Source of the DNA: Branchiostoma floridae
Lineage: Eukaryota > Chordata > Leptocardii > Amphioxiformes > Branchiostomatidae
DNA: 64,000 bases
NCBI RefSeq assembly: GCF_000003815.2
Contig: NC_049995.1
Span: 13,669,551-13,733,550 of the forward strand
Reading direction: 5' to 3'
Shown here: one piece after another, positions 26,190 to 39,365 of the stretch
Layout: each line of letters begins with the position of its first letter
Position numbering within the stretch: the stretch's first letter is position 1
The notes under the pieces: generated by a model
What the model saw: only the letters and a program-made list of their open reading frames with translations
What the model was told of the DNA's origin: nothing
Database searches by the model: none
Made by a program: the position numbers and the translations under genes

Positions 26190-26815
26190 CATGATAACTC
26201 TATTATGTACACTCAAATAGGCAAAATCACTCGATTTACACTCATATTATTCCCTTTGCAATTAAGAAGCATAATTGATAGGGCGATCTTCTCAGCATGC
26301 AAGAATGACCCGTTTTCCAATATAGATGTAGATTCTCATGTGATGATAATTCCATTATGTTGTCTTCCCAAGCAGCAGGAGTGGAGTAAAAACTTTATCT
26401 TCTACGTACATTGAAACTGGCAAAAGTGCTAGGTTTACACTCTTTATATTGTCCCCTTTGCAATCAAATACCGCTAATAACAGGATGATCTTCTCAACCA
26501 GAAGTAACCATTATCCAATATAGATGCAGGGTGTTTAAACTCGATTACACATGTGATAATAACTCCGTTATGTTGTCTTCCGAGGAGCAAGGGTGGAATG
26601 AAAAATCTATCATGTACGTACATTCAAACTGACAAAAGAGATAGTTTTCCACTCTTCGTATTATCCACTTTGCAACCAAGTAGCGCTAATGATACGATGA
26701 TCTCCTTATCAAGAATGAACCGTTTTCCAATATAGATGTATAATGTATAAAACTTGATTACACATGTGAAGTTAACTCTACTACATGTATGTTGTCTTCC
26801 CGGGCAGCAGGGGGC
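26190..26815. repeat. About 200-bp unit, three diverged tandem copies
   Basis: Each unit contains a TATGTTGTCTTCC motif, then AAA.TCTA..TGTACGTACATT, TTACACTC, TTTGCAATCAA and TTTTCCAATATAGATG. The open frames across it are products of the repeat. Confidence 0.65.
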
Positions 26816-27114
26816 GTAGAACGTACCATCTGTTTCCTGTATAAGAAGTAGAGGTAAGGGATGGGATTTAGACATGGTTACTAATGGAAAATGGTAGTGC
26901 AAAAATGAAGTGGCACAGATCATCTTCGCTCATATCATATAAAATGTTTTGTTATTTTCGCCGATTTTTTAAAATAATTTAGATATTGCCTAATATGTAA
27001 AAGAAGGACAACAAAACAAACAAAATACACGAAACAGGCATTGTTGAGTCATCTCTAAACCCCACAGTGCCGCACCGGTGCCCCAAGTGCAGTGAGATAG
27101 CACCTTTAGAAACC

Positions 27115-27120
27115 TTTATT
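27115..27120 (-). terminator. Polyadenylation signal of the GPCR gene
   Basis: AATAAA on the minus strand (TTTATT on the plus) lies within about 10 bases of the GPCR stop codon, inside AAAAATAAATAAAGG. If used, the 3' untranslated region is very short. Confidence 0.5.
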
Positions 27121-27126
27121 TATTTT

Positions 27127-28546
27127 TCAGCCGTACCTTTTCCCACAGCACATGTCCCTAAGACTGTCCCTGAACTGCTCCCCGAAGATTGTGTACAGGT
27201 AGGGGTTGATGGCACTGTTGGCGATCAGCAGCAGCTCCACCGCGATGGTCACCTCATCCGGGACATCGAACAGGCCGAACCTAACATGGTAAGAAGTTAG
27301 TATTGTTGTAGTGTTGTGTGACTTATCAGTTATCATCTATAACTTTAAAGGTTTTGTGTTTTAATCATCAGCAAGTTCCGAGTCTAATCTGTACCAGGTA
27401 CCATTTTTTTCATACGTCCAGGTGAAATTCAGTACAATCATACAAAATTCTGTTGAGACATCATCTTGGACGGGATTACAAACCTGGAATCAAGGTATTT
27501 GAGGAACATGTAAGAGAACCCACCGATATGCTTTCCCTGTCTGAGTGGATCAAACTTTTTGGTCATGTCTTAAGCTTTGAGATTCCACCTTCACGAACTA
27601 ATGTGTTACGCCTTGAGTTGGCTGACAGATTAATATGCAAAACAAACATATTAAATAGTTAATAACAGTAAAACAACCTGTAGGCCAAGTACACGATGTT
27701 CTTCGGTAACCAACAGATGAGAAACACTGCCACCACAGCCGTCACCATCTTCGTGGTCTTGTCCAGTTCTCGCCGATTCCCGTTCTCGCACTGCCGTCGC
27801 GAGATCTTGCCCTGTGGCTGGTTAGTGCGCATGTGCCAGATGATGCAGACGTGCGTCACAGCGATGACCGGCAGGGGGATGATGAAGGATATAATCGTGA
27901 CGTAAATTTCAGACACGCGGTTCCAAAAGTCCGCGTCATCCCCGAGCCCCGGGAACGCGTAACCGCAAACGTCCCACCCTGGTGATGGTTGTTGCAGTTC
28001 TGCGAATATAACGTAGGGGGCGTCGTTGACAGCTGCGAATATCCACAGAAAAAAGCAGAGAAACTTCGCTTTCCTTCTTGTCTTCCAATCCAGCGATCTA
28101 AACGGCTGGGAGACGGAGAAGTACCGATCCACACTCATAGCCATTAGGATAAACACCACGTTGAACATGTTCATACCAACAACTAGGAAGTACACCTGGC
28201 ACATGGCGTGTCCAAATATCCAGGCATGGTTGATGATGTAAGTGGTAACACGGAATGGTACCATGGTTAACATCAGAAAGTCCGCCATAGCGAGATTTAG
28301 TATGAAGATATAGGCAGCGCTCTTAGACTTGTGTTGGGATAAGATGACGATGATGATCAGTAGGTTACCAACTAGCCCTGCCAACGCTATCAGAGAGAAG
28401 AAAATGTAGAAAGGCAGAAGACTGAGGTTTTCGAACGGGTCAAAAGTTGGAAGGGTCCCGTTACATAGTGTACAGTTAGGTGTTGGGGTGGTTGTGTTGG
28501 TACTATCCATCGCTGGCCAACTGTCGAAGGTAGTATTAAGCGCCAT
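27127..28546 (-). CDS. Class A (rhodopsin-type) peptide-receptor-like GPCR, 2 exons
   Basis: Predicted 340-residue seven-helix receptor. Exons, minus strand: 28546-27678 (289 codons plus AG) and 27280-27127 (G then the rest to TGA). The split Arg codon joins YLAYR to FGLFDVP. The start is MALNTTFDSW, the first ATG in frame; an upstream in-frame stretch begins with GTG, so I did not use it. The N-terminus has five N-glycosylation sequons (N4, N17, N24, N29, N40). Landmarks: GN in TM1 (60-61), LAMAD in TM2 (85-89), Cys116 before TM3 pairing with Cys194, DRY at 140-142, CWLP in TM6 (278-281), and NPYLY in TM7 (315-319), followed by a short tail ending CCGKRYG with cysteines suited to palmitoylation. 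The pattern fits neuropeptide receptors of the somatostatin/galanin/allatostatin kind, but I cannot assign the ligand. Confidence 0.9.
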
Positions 28547-28606
28547 CACTTCAAATGCAGTATTCAAGTTGCTCTTTGTTTGACATATGCATCTCCTACA
28601 CACAAG

Positions 28607-29695
28607 AGGTCTTTGTCATTCGTCGCTCGCCTTTTCTTTATGATTAACTACTGAACCTTTAAGTCCAATATTTGTGAATGTCAAATGTTTGGTACCTTTT
28701 TATATATGATTTTACCGCTTTGAACGGTAAGCTTTTAAAATGTCAACCATGAATATTGTCTTTGTCGCAGATTGCTCCTTGCTCATACAGTTGACCTCGA
28801 TTTTTTTTCCAACTACGGTCTGCCGTCTCGTGCCTAGGCTCGTGCTCAAGATTCAAATCAGTAATGAAGGCTTTTCTGTATTTTTGTCTGTACTGTAAAA
28901 TCTTGATCACGTTCAACTGGGCGAATGCCAGGTCGCCTTAGCACACTTATAAATGATTAGACTACTTGCACATGTTTGGTGGATCCTTTTTCAATGCTGT
29001 TACTCCAGAATGTATATCACATTTTCATATCCAGAAGATGCCCACGCTCGATATTTTGTTTAATTTGGTTCTTGGCATACATGATGTATGATTTATGATA
29101 GATGCCACAAGTCGTGTGCTTCGGACCTGTAACTAGGTCTTCATATTCAGATGATCCGTCATTTCAGCTCCAGGTTATTTTATGTTTAGATGGATCTCTT
29201 GCTCGAATGCAATAACGTCCGTCTATCGAACCGACTTAGACGCAGCGATACCGCATTAACTCTGATGCTCACGTCCGAGTCAATACCTGAAATGCAAGAT
29301 GTCGTTCTTGATCAGCGAAAATCAATTTTCAATTATCTTCAAAATACAGTTCATGTAGTAGTCTATTAAATACTAGTACATAATGGTAAAGTCAGTGCAC
29401 CATTATTAGTTGGTACATGATTAGTCCTATAAATTTACATAATAATAACGACCACGAAAAACAATCTTATTGCAACCCATTTATACGAACATGTTAAAAA
29501 TCTACCTCCTATTATTTACGAAAAAGAAGTCAAACACCTCAGATAATTTAAATAGACAGAGATTTAAAACAAATGACATGCACAAGTTATATATATCACT
29601 GTCTTATTTTGCAATTAGCTATCGGGCATTATCTTGCAATAACGTCATTATTCAAGTCTTCTAGCAAGCTAAAGTGCAAAAAAGACCTGAAAACA
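28607..29695. other. Upstream region of the GPCR gene
   Basis: No coding exon is seen. It should contain the GPCR promoter and any 5' untranslated exon; I could not identify either. Confidence 0.4.
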
Positions 29696-29921
29696 TACTC
29701 TCCAAGCAGAGGTTAGGCTCCGGCTGTTTTTTTAACGTTTTTTCGTAGTCGTTTTTATCGGGCTTTCTATTTTGTCATTTTTCTTGAAGTACGCCAGCCA
29801 AACACAGCAAGATTAGGTTTTGACACAGCAAGATATATAAAAAAAAAATAGAAAGCCCGATAAAAACGACTAAAAAACGTTAAAAAAAAACAGCCGGAGC
29901 CTAACCTCTGCTTGGAGAGTA
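29696..29921 (+). mobile_element. MITE family B, copy 2
   Basis: Near-perfect palindrome between TA dinucleotides: CTCTCCAAGCAGAGGTTAGG at the left and CCTAACCTCTGCTTGGAGAG at the right. Arms contain GTCGTTTTTATCGGGCTTTC and its inverse, as in the copy at 9752. Confidence 0.9.
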
Positions 29922-30339
29922 CTGAAAACAGATGGAAGTCGAAAGAAACGCCTGACCCAATATCTATTTAAATAGATAAATGGCTTAGATGAAACAGGTA
30001 CTGAACAATGAAAGGTTTGACGGTAAAATGGATAAAGAGTGGCGGTATTTAGATTGAATCATTGATTTTGTTACACCAACCACATGTTATGTGATTACAT
30101 CCTTTTCTGCAGTTTATTAAACAGTCACAATACATAATTGTCTTATGCATTCATCAGCTAAATGCAGTTGAAGAAAATGTTTTAGATAATGATTATGATA
30201 TGGGAAACAAAATCAATATTTATAAACTATGATCATTTTACGGACTACCGAAGAATTAAGTGTAATGTCAAAAGTTCATGAAAACTTGAATAAAGAGATA
30301 ATCAATCAACATTCAATCTCACGGTCAGGGCTCAAGGTT

Positions 30340-31100
30340 TGATGTTTATGGAATCAATGGACAAGCATCTGAACACATCGGACGTGCCTGAACTAACATG
30401 GTGGAAAGGTAATCACATACGTAATTTCATACCTGAGCAGCTACAGACTTTGGGTCAAGGGCAAGTTTCTTTGCTGACTTATTGCCCCACCTACACAAAC
30501 TCTCGCTCAGAAGAATTGATCTCGTTTTTTCCCGGAAATCATACGGCAATCAGAGATCACAGGGACCAGGGTCAGGGGCATGTCTCACTGTATGTATTAT
30601 TTACCTGGTCTAAACTACAAACATAACTCCATATCTTGTTTTCTAGGAAGTCAAGAAGGTATCTAAGGTCAAGGGCAAAGCTAAATCCCAATAGCTATCA
30701 ATCGACCAATATAGATCCAAGGTGGCAGATCGCCTTTGCTTATTGTTTTCTGGAAGTTCCGTTCGCTATTAGCTGGGTAAGACTAACATCACAGACCAAG
30801 TTTCCTACATAAGCACCTAAAGACTTTCCGAAACCAATGACGAGGAAATCAGACGTTACTTGGGGTCAGGGACAACTTTCGATGCCGGCTTATTGCCCCA
30901 TCTACCCTGCAGATTCTCGCTCAGATGAATTGATCTCGTTTTCTCCCGGAAATCAAACGGCGATTAGAGATCACTGGGATCAGGCCCAAGGGCACGTCTA
31001 TATTGATTGCCTGGTCTAAACTTCGTACAAAGTACCGTTGCGTCTTATCTTCCTGTAAGTCAGGAGATCACTTAAGGACAAGGGCAAAGGTAGCGCGGAA
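30340..31100. repeat. About 480-bp tandem duplication
   Basis: The segment with TATTGCCCCACCTACAC, CTCGCTCAGAAGAATTGATC and CCCGGAAATCATACGGC near 30480-30550 recurs diverged near 30890-30970. The open frames at 30339 and 30837 are the duplicated non-coding sequence. Confidence 0.7.
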
Positions 31101-31192
31101 TGTCTTTCAATTGACTGATAGATTTTTAGGTCCAGAGTGGCAGAGCTTGTTGTTTTTTAAAGCTACTTTCCCTATCAGCTAGGTAAGGTTAA

Positions 31193-31380
31193 CGTCACAT
31201 TTTCAAATCCAGGTCCGGCCTGGCTGTTTGAAGAAATATAAGATAGAAATGTATACGTAAATATATACACAAATAATACCTACGACTATTCTACTTTAGT
31301 TTTGTGTAGTTTGGTGTCTTTTATATATACTCTTCGTTCCTGAAAGCTGCCCGGCCTGGCCCCGGTTTGGAAATGTGACG
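31193..31380. mobile_element. MITE, 188 bp, imperfect inverted repeats
   Basis: The left end is CGTCACATTTTCAAATCCAG and the right end is GGTTTGGAAATGTGACG, with GGCCTGG in both arms. The arms span about 30 bases with a few mismatches. Confidence 0.75.
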
Positions 31381-31970
31381 TAGGCCTAACCCGTTGTCAA
31401 CGGCAACGTGAGGCGCATTCTACGGCCAGTGTAATCTCCGTGCACTTTTGCTAGCATGCGGGGGCGTCCGGAGATATCCGACCTAATGTCTTGTCACAAT
31501 GAGAGGATAACAAGATTAATGACTATATCCCCCTGCCATCCCTGTGAGGTGAGGTTTAGATTAGTTACATCATCTGGCGATTTTGCTGTTCAATCATGGA
31601 AGTCGGGACCATGGTCGGTCAGGACCCAGGGGCATTTTATTATCCTATAGTGTTAATGTATTTTTCAGTCAGAATGTCAATGAAATACATTATAAGCACC
31701 TTGAGCAGCCGAAGCGGAAAATCAGCACCAAGTGGTTTTTATCCTTGTGACATATCTAGGTAGATCCAAGTTGACGTCTGTTTGAAACACTGTCTTCTCT
31801 GGACAGCATACACTGTTTGAACCCCCCGTAACACCTCTTGCATAAGCAACACTACATCCTCTTGAATATTTTCCGTCCAAGCCTTTGCCTTGGACCGGCA
31901 CAAGATGTTCATAATCATCTTTATTGAGTCTTGGGCAGGCATACAGATACAATATAAAGGACAGATGAAA

Positions 31971-32179
31971 TACTGTAAATGCAGAAATGTTCGTGGTGGA
32001 TTAATGTTCGCATTTTTCGCGGTAGCTTTAGCGCGAATTTAAAACCACAGCAAACATTTTTCTATTATGGTATTAGACTGCAGTCTATGGTGTTACCGCG
32101 AACTTAACTCCACCGCGAAAAGTCCCTTTTCCCGCTACCCCAAAATGAAATCCCCGTGAACTTAAATGCATTTACAGTA
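31971..32179. mobile_element. MITE with TACTGTAAATGCA ends
   Basis: TACTGTAAATGCA at the left and TGCATTTACAGTA at the right are perfect inverted repeats. The interior contains inverted GCGGTA/TACCGCG and AACTTAA segments. 209 bp, no coding capacity. Confidence 0.85.
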
Positions 32180-34599
32180 CCTAAATGCACCATTCTTCTG
32201 GAATTAGGTCATCCTGATGAGGGCGCAAGGTAAGACATGTTAAATGGCCACATTAAGCCTGGATAATGGGTTTACCAGGGGTGCTAACTATCAGGTACGT
32301 CTGATATATGGCCGCTTTCATGCTCCAACCATTACCCGTGGTACATGTACTGGTAAAATCTGTCCATATCCGTGCGGTAACTAAGATATTTCCAGGAAAT
32401 TTCTATAGTGTGAATTACTAGGTACAGGTCTCGAGGAACTGAAAGATTTATCACCAGAAACTTAAACCTGTGACTATTCAGCATTCTTCTAAATGCAAAG
32501 GAAGAACTGTGTCCGAATATTTTCTTACATTTTAAATGTGACTGCTTCTACTTAATGTTAAAAGTTTGAAATTTGAGTACGAGCTACCTGTGTCATCACT
32601 ATAACATACTCCAGTACAGCGTTTTTCATATACAGTTCCAAGGGCTTATGTACATGTGACAGGCAAATGATGACTTTTGTACATTTTTACAGAAGGCCTT
32701 AACGATTCAGCAATAATTATCGTTAGCCAGCACTCTTCTAATGGCTACGAAATTGCCCAACGACATTGCAAGTGCTGATTTGCAGTGGCGGGTTTGCGAT
32801 ACGGTCGTACGTCTATGGCATCACGTACCCTGCAGGGACAATTTCCAATATTGTGTAACCGACAATTCGGATCCGCTGGGACTTAGTGATTGCAGTCCCC
32901 CATCTACATGTAGCCCATGTGATGACATTAAATCACTCTCGAACACCTACTAGTTGCAATAGGAGACACAGATTTGAAGTAGATGAGCGTCAATCCCCCA
33001 TAAATATTTTTCCACTAGTGATTTCCCAATGCTCCCAACCCTGACTGCGTGACGTTGTTGAAACCGGTTCCGAATGGTTAACAACACCTATAAAAGTAAA
33101 CGAAGTTCCTCTGTCTGCTAATGGTACATTTTGCTCTAAATGACCATTACCAGCTGACATTCCAGTTACTTAACGCTATTATTTAATTCCACCTTTCGTA
33201 CAGTGCAAGAACTCTAGCAGATTTACTAGAAATATTAATTAGGGGCAATCTTTGGTAACCATGTTTTAACCATGCTTTTACCAAGCATTGTTGAAGTAAT
33301 GATAAAACATTTCTTCCCCAATGCTCTTTCTAATGCCGCCCCTTTAAGCGAGCTCCACTGGCCTGTACTTACAGACTGCTTAGGTCACAGCAAGTAAATT
33401 GTATGAATGACATCCTCTGCAGACTGCAAAAATAGTGTGATAGGGCAAAAAAAAACAAGATGGGTGAAAAAAAACAAGATGGCTACATTTTCAAAAATAG
33501 GCACCATAAAATTGTGATGACTTTTGTAAAAAGAATTAAAGGGACAAAACATGGTATCAGAGCCAACAAGGCATTCATTCCTCTATTTAAAACATGTACT
33601 GGTGTGGTCCAAATGACATTAGTGTGGTAGACTGGTATCACCAACAAAGTTGGTAACCACACTCATAGCTTCCATATTGATGTCACTTTCACAACTATCC
33701 AATAAGTTTCATTTCTACAACTACAGTCCTGGGTACCTCGCAAGTGTCACTTCTACAAGCACAATTATTAGTCTACAACACAATATATTTGCTCATTTCG
33801 ATACTTTACCGTCATATTGACAATCCGTACAGAAGAAAAAATTCTTGTTTTTTTTTCTGAAATCAGGCGAAAATTAATGCGCGCGCTGATGTCATCCATA
33901 AAATTTACTTGCTGTGGCCTTACATGTATTCAGTACACTCTTCCTCCACAAAATCATGGGAACTTCCCATGGATGGGAGAAATAGCATAAGTAGATAAGA
34001 TATTAACACTGACAAGTCGTCACAGTATGCTGAAAAAATAACCAACCAAAGGCTATGCGTAATGGTGTTCTTCTATTGCCTAAGTACGTATGTTGTCTAA
34101 AGCCATCATCGTTAAATCCCGTTTTCGTGCGGTGTTGAAACTCCAAGACGGCACAAGAGGTCGTAACGCTAGTCATTCTCAATCATGTCTACACAGCTTT
34201 CCCTGAGATTCTTTGTTCTCTGCTGTGTCACAACTGGCAGAGTGTCATTTACGTCCACTGAAAGGCAAGTAATAACCGCTGCAGGTATAAGTTACTCGTT
34301 TTCTCTCTGTAAGTGATGAAGATGGATTGAACAAGTAGTAAAGAACAGCTACTTACGCCAACTAGCAGGTACTTAGGCAACTGGATATTTGGATTTGGAA
34401 ACTATCAGACGTTTTAGACACCATCCAAAGCCTTTTGTCAGTGACAGACACTCATTCATTGACGTAAATGATTACTTGCCTTAACGATCCCGCAATGCAC
34501 TGGTATGGCGAAAAAATACCTACAGTTAATGGAGATATTGATGAAGTTTTACCTGGGGACGGTGTACTTTGCTGGGTAGCATTTTACAAACATTACCAG
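32180..34599. other. No feature recognised
   Basis: AT-rich sequence with short open frames that carry no domain, codon pattern or splice context I can defend. Confidence 0.4.
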
Positions 34600-37100
34600 A
34601 TTGACAGGCATATAACACTAATTTAGTGTAGTGTGCATATATACCGGCGCATACCGGAAAAAGTTGGCGTCGCTATCTAATATGCAATTTTCAACCACGC
34701 TTTTCCGTTTTTCCCACGCCGTCCCTACGTCTTGCAGAGGGACACTTAACTCCTCTGACCTGCACTTAAAGGCTGTTGAATTTATACATCACGCAATTCT
34801 CCCCAAGATCGTTTGTGACTGATTGAAGACGTGGCATATATAAGAAATACTTACCGGGACGCTACCACGACAGCCTGACATGTACCAGTGGAATCGTAAT
34901 TTCTGGTAATGGCGCTTTTGGGCCTGTGTTCATTACGTATGCGACGCTTGTACCATCTTTAAACAGAACTTTCCTAATGCCCATTTTATGCCAACTTCAA
35001 TCCATTGACCTGGATTAAACGATTGCTGAATTTGTACATTACACATTTCCTACCCGAAATGGCCGGTGACGAATTAGTTGGAATAATGACAGATAAGAAA
35101 TGTTGTCGTAGTCGCATCGCGATACTTTTATATTCACCAATGGCAATGTAATAATTTTGCGCCTTCTAAGACCATTACCAGACCTGTATGACTCTTATCG
35201 GGAAGGTCCAGAGGGGCATACCCGAATGTCTTAAAGTCAATCCGTTAAAACATTTCCAACAGCGCTTTCTCGGGGTCTTTTCTATTCCGCCTCTACTAGT
35301 GGACGAGTGCCAACAGACTACTCCACTGACTTGTACTTTGGAACTCCTGATCTTTCTGAAATTATGACGCTTTACACTATGATGCACCAATGGCAATGTA
35401 AACTAAGAAGATGTTTTACCTTGTAACTTTGCTCTTTAATCTTCTTTGCTTTCTAAGACCATTACCAGACCTACATGACACTTATCTGGCAGGTCCAGGG
35501 GGGCATAATAGAAGTACTTGAGGTCAATCCTTTAAAACATTTCCAACAGCGCTGTCTCGGCGATCTTTTCTATGCCACCCCCACTATAGCTAGCTAGTTG
35601 CGCGGTACCAGTCGACTCCTCTGACCTGCCATTAGGAACTCCTAAATTTAAGCATTACTTACTAATAGCTTCTTCCTTAAATCTAGAGGCTTTACACCAA
35701 AATGTACCAAATGCAATGTAAACGAAGATGCCGCTTTGCCTGGCAACAGCGCTCTTCAATCCTCTTTGCTTTCTAAGACCACTACCAGACCTACATGACA
35801 CTTATTCTGTACCTCCAGAGGGGCATAATAGAAGTGCTTGAGGTCAGTCCGTTAATTACTTAACTTCTTCCTGAAATTATGACGCTTTACACTAAAATGC
35901 ACAAATGGCAATGTAAACTAAGATGCCGTTATTCATGCTAACTTCGCTCTTTGATCCTCTTTGCTTTCTAGGACCATTACTGGACCTACATGACACTTAT
36001 CGGGCAGGTCCAGAGGGGCATAATAGAAGCACTTGAGGTCGATCCGTTAAAACATTTCCAGCAGCGCTTTCTCGGCGATCTTTTCTATGCCACCCCCACT
36101 ATAGCTAGCTAGTTGCGCGGTGCCAGTCGACTCTTCTGACCTGCCATTAGGAACTCCTAAATTTAAGCATTACTTACTAATAGCTTCTTCCTTAAATCTA
36201 GAAACTTTACACTAAAATGCACCGATGGCAATGTAAACTAAGATGCCGTTATGCATGCTAACTTCGCTCTTTGATCCTCTTTGCTTTCTAAGACCATTTA
36301 CCAGACCTACATGACACTTATCGGGCAGGTCCAGAGGGGCATAATAGAAGCACTTGAGTTCAATCCGTTAAAACATTTCCAACAGCGCTTTCTCGATGAT
36401 CTTTTCTATGCCGCATCCACTAGTGGCGGAGTGCCCAGTGACTCCAGCGACCTGCACTTCGGGACTCCTGAATTTAAACATTACTTAGCTCTGCCAAAAA
36501 CAGTTACTCAAGCAACTTGATATCATTTTGGAAACTTTCCAGATAGCATCATCTATCTACCGTCAGTGACACTGAAGTGATCTGGGAGAAATTTATACCC
36601 TTACTATAAGTGCTAAAGAGCTGAAGAAAATTTAGAGTGTCCTATAGGAAACAAAATACGACAAAGTCAAGATAGCTGAAGACCATATCAAGTTGCTTGA
36701 GTAACTGCCTTTTGGAATATCATATTACCTGGATGTCTAACCTTCATCGACATTACTTAGTTCTTCCCGAAGTCATATGTCGCTTCACACTATACACAAA
36801 TGACAATGTAGATGTAGATATGATTTTGCAGTGTTACGGTGCTTTTTGTTTTGCGCATCAATTAATAGGCTCGCCTGGCATTAACTTACATGGTAAAATC
36901 CCCCTTTTTGCGTAGTATGAAATTTTAAAAGGCACAACGTCATAGCGCTAGTACATCCTAGGTATTTACTAAGCACTTTCTAATATTTTTCTGTTGCCAC
37001 TTCTCTAGTGGCAGAGTGTCATTAAATTCACAGGCCTGCACGTTAAAACTGCTGTAGGTATACAGTAGGTATACAGTACTCATTTTATCCCAGAAATCAT
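34600..37100. repeat. Array of about 320-bp repeats
   Basis: Five clear copies begin with a CTTTCTAAGACCATTACCAG-like motif at about 35163, 35450, 35769, 35966 and 36284, with spacings near 287, 319, 197 and 318 bp (the third is internally deleted). Each includes GGTCCAGAGGGGCATAATAG and AAAACATTTCCAACAGCGCT. More diverged relatives extend to about 34228 upstream and 37018 downstream. A 79-residue open frame at 36281-36520 is one copy and is broken in the others. Confidence 0.8.
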
Positions 37101-37799
37101 CGCTGATGGATTGAAGAAATGACAGATAAGAAATACCAATGAAGATAGGACACAATCACATTAAGAGCTACAATATGAATGAAATGACATCTGCTTTCCT
37201 TTCCTATTAATACCCGGACAATTACACCATTCTTAAGGAAAGTATAACCTTATCATATGGCGAATAACCGCGTTATAATCTCACTTTTATTTCATATGGG
37301 TTTCCCAGCTGTCGATCGAAGTTTAATGACGAAACCATTTCGGACCGAACCGAGTTCTTAGTTATGAGATGAATGAGCAATGGCCCCTGTAATGCACTGT
37401 TAGTAATCTATGCATTGCAGAAGTACACTTGCATTTCCCTTTCATCTTTATGTAATATGGAGAGGGGAAAGCCTCTGAATAACAATGATTAATCTGAAGT
37501 GCTAGACGCGAACAGAGAAACCATCTAGTAAAAAGACCCGAAACTAATCTTATTAGAACTAAAAAGAAAGGCATCATGGGGCGTAGCAGTGCAAAACCAA
37601 AAGCTCCAGAGAAACGCTGTTGCCGATCGATACACAATTGGTTTTGTGAGGATCTAAGGACATCATAGTAGCACTATTCACTCACGATGCAATGAAAATA
37701 TCAAATACATGTAGTGTAGCGTCCGCGCCTCAAAATTGTTCATGTTTGTTCATACTGGACTGAAAAAAATCCTTAGCCTTCACAGACAAACTGAGCTTA

Positions 37800-38760
37800 C
37801 GACACGATTCATGTCTCAGACTTACCTAGACTTAGAATTCATGATTGCATGGGAATTGTTAATATTAAGTATCAGTAAGGTAACAAAATAGTAAAGATAT
37901 AGAGCCAAAGCTCAAGCAATCCTTACATTTAACTACATACAATATAATGACTGAATCCAGATGACCAATATCAACTATCAGTAGGATAATAAAATAGCAA
38001 ATATGTAGAACCAAACCTCAAGCAATCTTAGCATTTCACCACGTCAACTTAGAATTTTCGTCTGAATCCAAATGGCCAATATCAACCATCAATACGATGA
38101 CCAAAAAAGCAAAGATATAGAGCCAAACCTCAAGCATTTCAACACGTATACTCATGTCTGAGTAGGAATCGTTAACATTAACTATATCAACAAAATATTA
38201 AAAAATATACAGCCTAACCTTAAGCAATCCTTGCATATCGGCACGTATTTGGGGGCACATTGCAATTACTGGCTATTCACTAAGTATCCTTATAATCCAT
38301 GTCTAAATCTGAATGGCCAATATCAACTATCAGTAACATCGCAAGAAAGAAAAGATATAGGGCCTAACCTCGACCAATCATTGCCTTTCACCACGTATTG
38401 TTGGGGTATCAGGTAGTTAATGGCTGTTCACCATGTATCCTTATAATCTGAATGGCCAACATTAACAATAAGATTAAACAGCAAAGATAGAGAGCCAAAC
38501 CTTGATAAATCCTTGCATTTCACCACGTATTCTTTGTGCACTGTACTGGCTGACTGGCTGTTCACTAAGTATACTAAAGATAATGTTCGTTCCCGAAGCC
38601 AAGCCGAGAGAAAGACTAAGTATACTTATAATACGTGTCTAAATCTGAGTGGCCAACTATCAATAAGATGAAATAGCAAAGATAGAGAGCCCAACCTTGA
38701 TAAATCCTGCATTTCACCACGCATTCCTGGCGCACCAGGCAGGTTCTGGCAGTCTCCTAG
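37800..38760. repeat. Diverged tandem repeat, about 7 copies
   Basis: Units of about 100-190 bp share TGGCCAATATCAAC, AGCAAAGATATAGAGCC and CAAGCAATCCTTGCATTTCA-like motifs and CACCACGTATT. The spacing is irregular, so it is an old array. Confidence 0.7.
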
Positions 38761-38836
38761 CGGCAGTCCGTAATTGATCTCCCCGCGGACCGACAGTGCA
38801 ATGAGCCAATAGTAATCCTCACCGTGAGAGGTTATT

Positions 38837-39365
38837 CATCCTCCACTGGAATCATAATCAACGTGCCGGAACAAAGCCTCACACGACGATAGAAAAGATG
38901 GTAAGAACCGGGGCAAAACAAAATTCAATAGGACTCGAAATCCTTTATTCAGCATACCTTCACAGGTGAAAGCAACATTGAAAATTACCTGCACCAGACA
39001 AATTTTACTACTCTGAATTTAGAAAGTATGCATCATATTAAAATTGTCCAGAGACCATAATTGTCATTTTTCCTTTCATACTTTATAGGTGGTAACAGTC
39101 AATGCAGCTAATAACAATCCATACACACCTACATCATAGGATATTTATGTATAAAATCCAGTACATGGACCAGTGTAGGTAAGGTACAGGTAGACAACGG
39201 AAATACATGCACAGCTCCAATCATACCTGCACTAACCTGCTTGTGCAGGTGGTATTTTGAGCCCTGTTCATCCTCCACTGGAATCATAATCAACGTGCCG
39301 GAACAAAGCCCAGCACGACGATAGAAAAGATAAAGAGAACCGGGGCAAAAACAAAACAAAACAGA
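38837..39365. repeat. Direct repeat, about 90 bp, two copies
   Basis: TCCTCCACTGGAATCATAAT followed by CAACGTGCCGGAACAAAGCC occurs at about 38837 and again at about 39270, each continuing through ACGATAGAAAAGAT and ACCGGGGCAAAA. The pair is separated by about 430 bp. Confidence 0.85.

Larger units (their letters stand above)
20881..27114. other. Gene-poor interval between the transporter and the GPCR
   Basis: No coding exon is supported. It contains a gap-bearing MITE, a SINE on each strand, a 41-bp minisatellite, a 234-bp MITE and a three-copy repeat, each listed separately. The rest is AT-rich sequence in which I see nothing. Confidence 0.5.

Noticed and set aside
28547..28603. A longer GPCR N-terminus beginning at 28603
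   Set aside because: The codon there is GTG. The first ATG at 28546 gives a normal glycosylated N-terminus.
34185..34272. Signal-peptide-like start MSTQLSLRFFVLCCV with a GT after it
   Set aside because: The same stretch (GGCAGAGTGTCATT) belongs to the repeat family seen at 37018 and in the 35-36 kb array, and no downstream exon fits.
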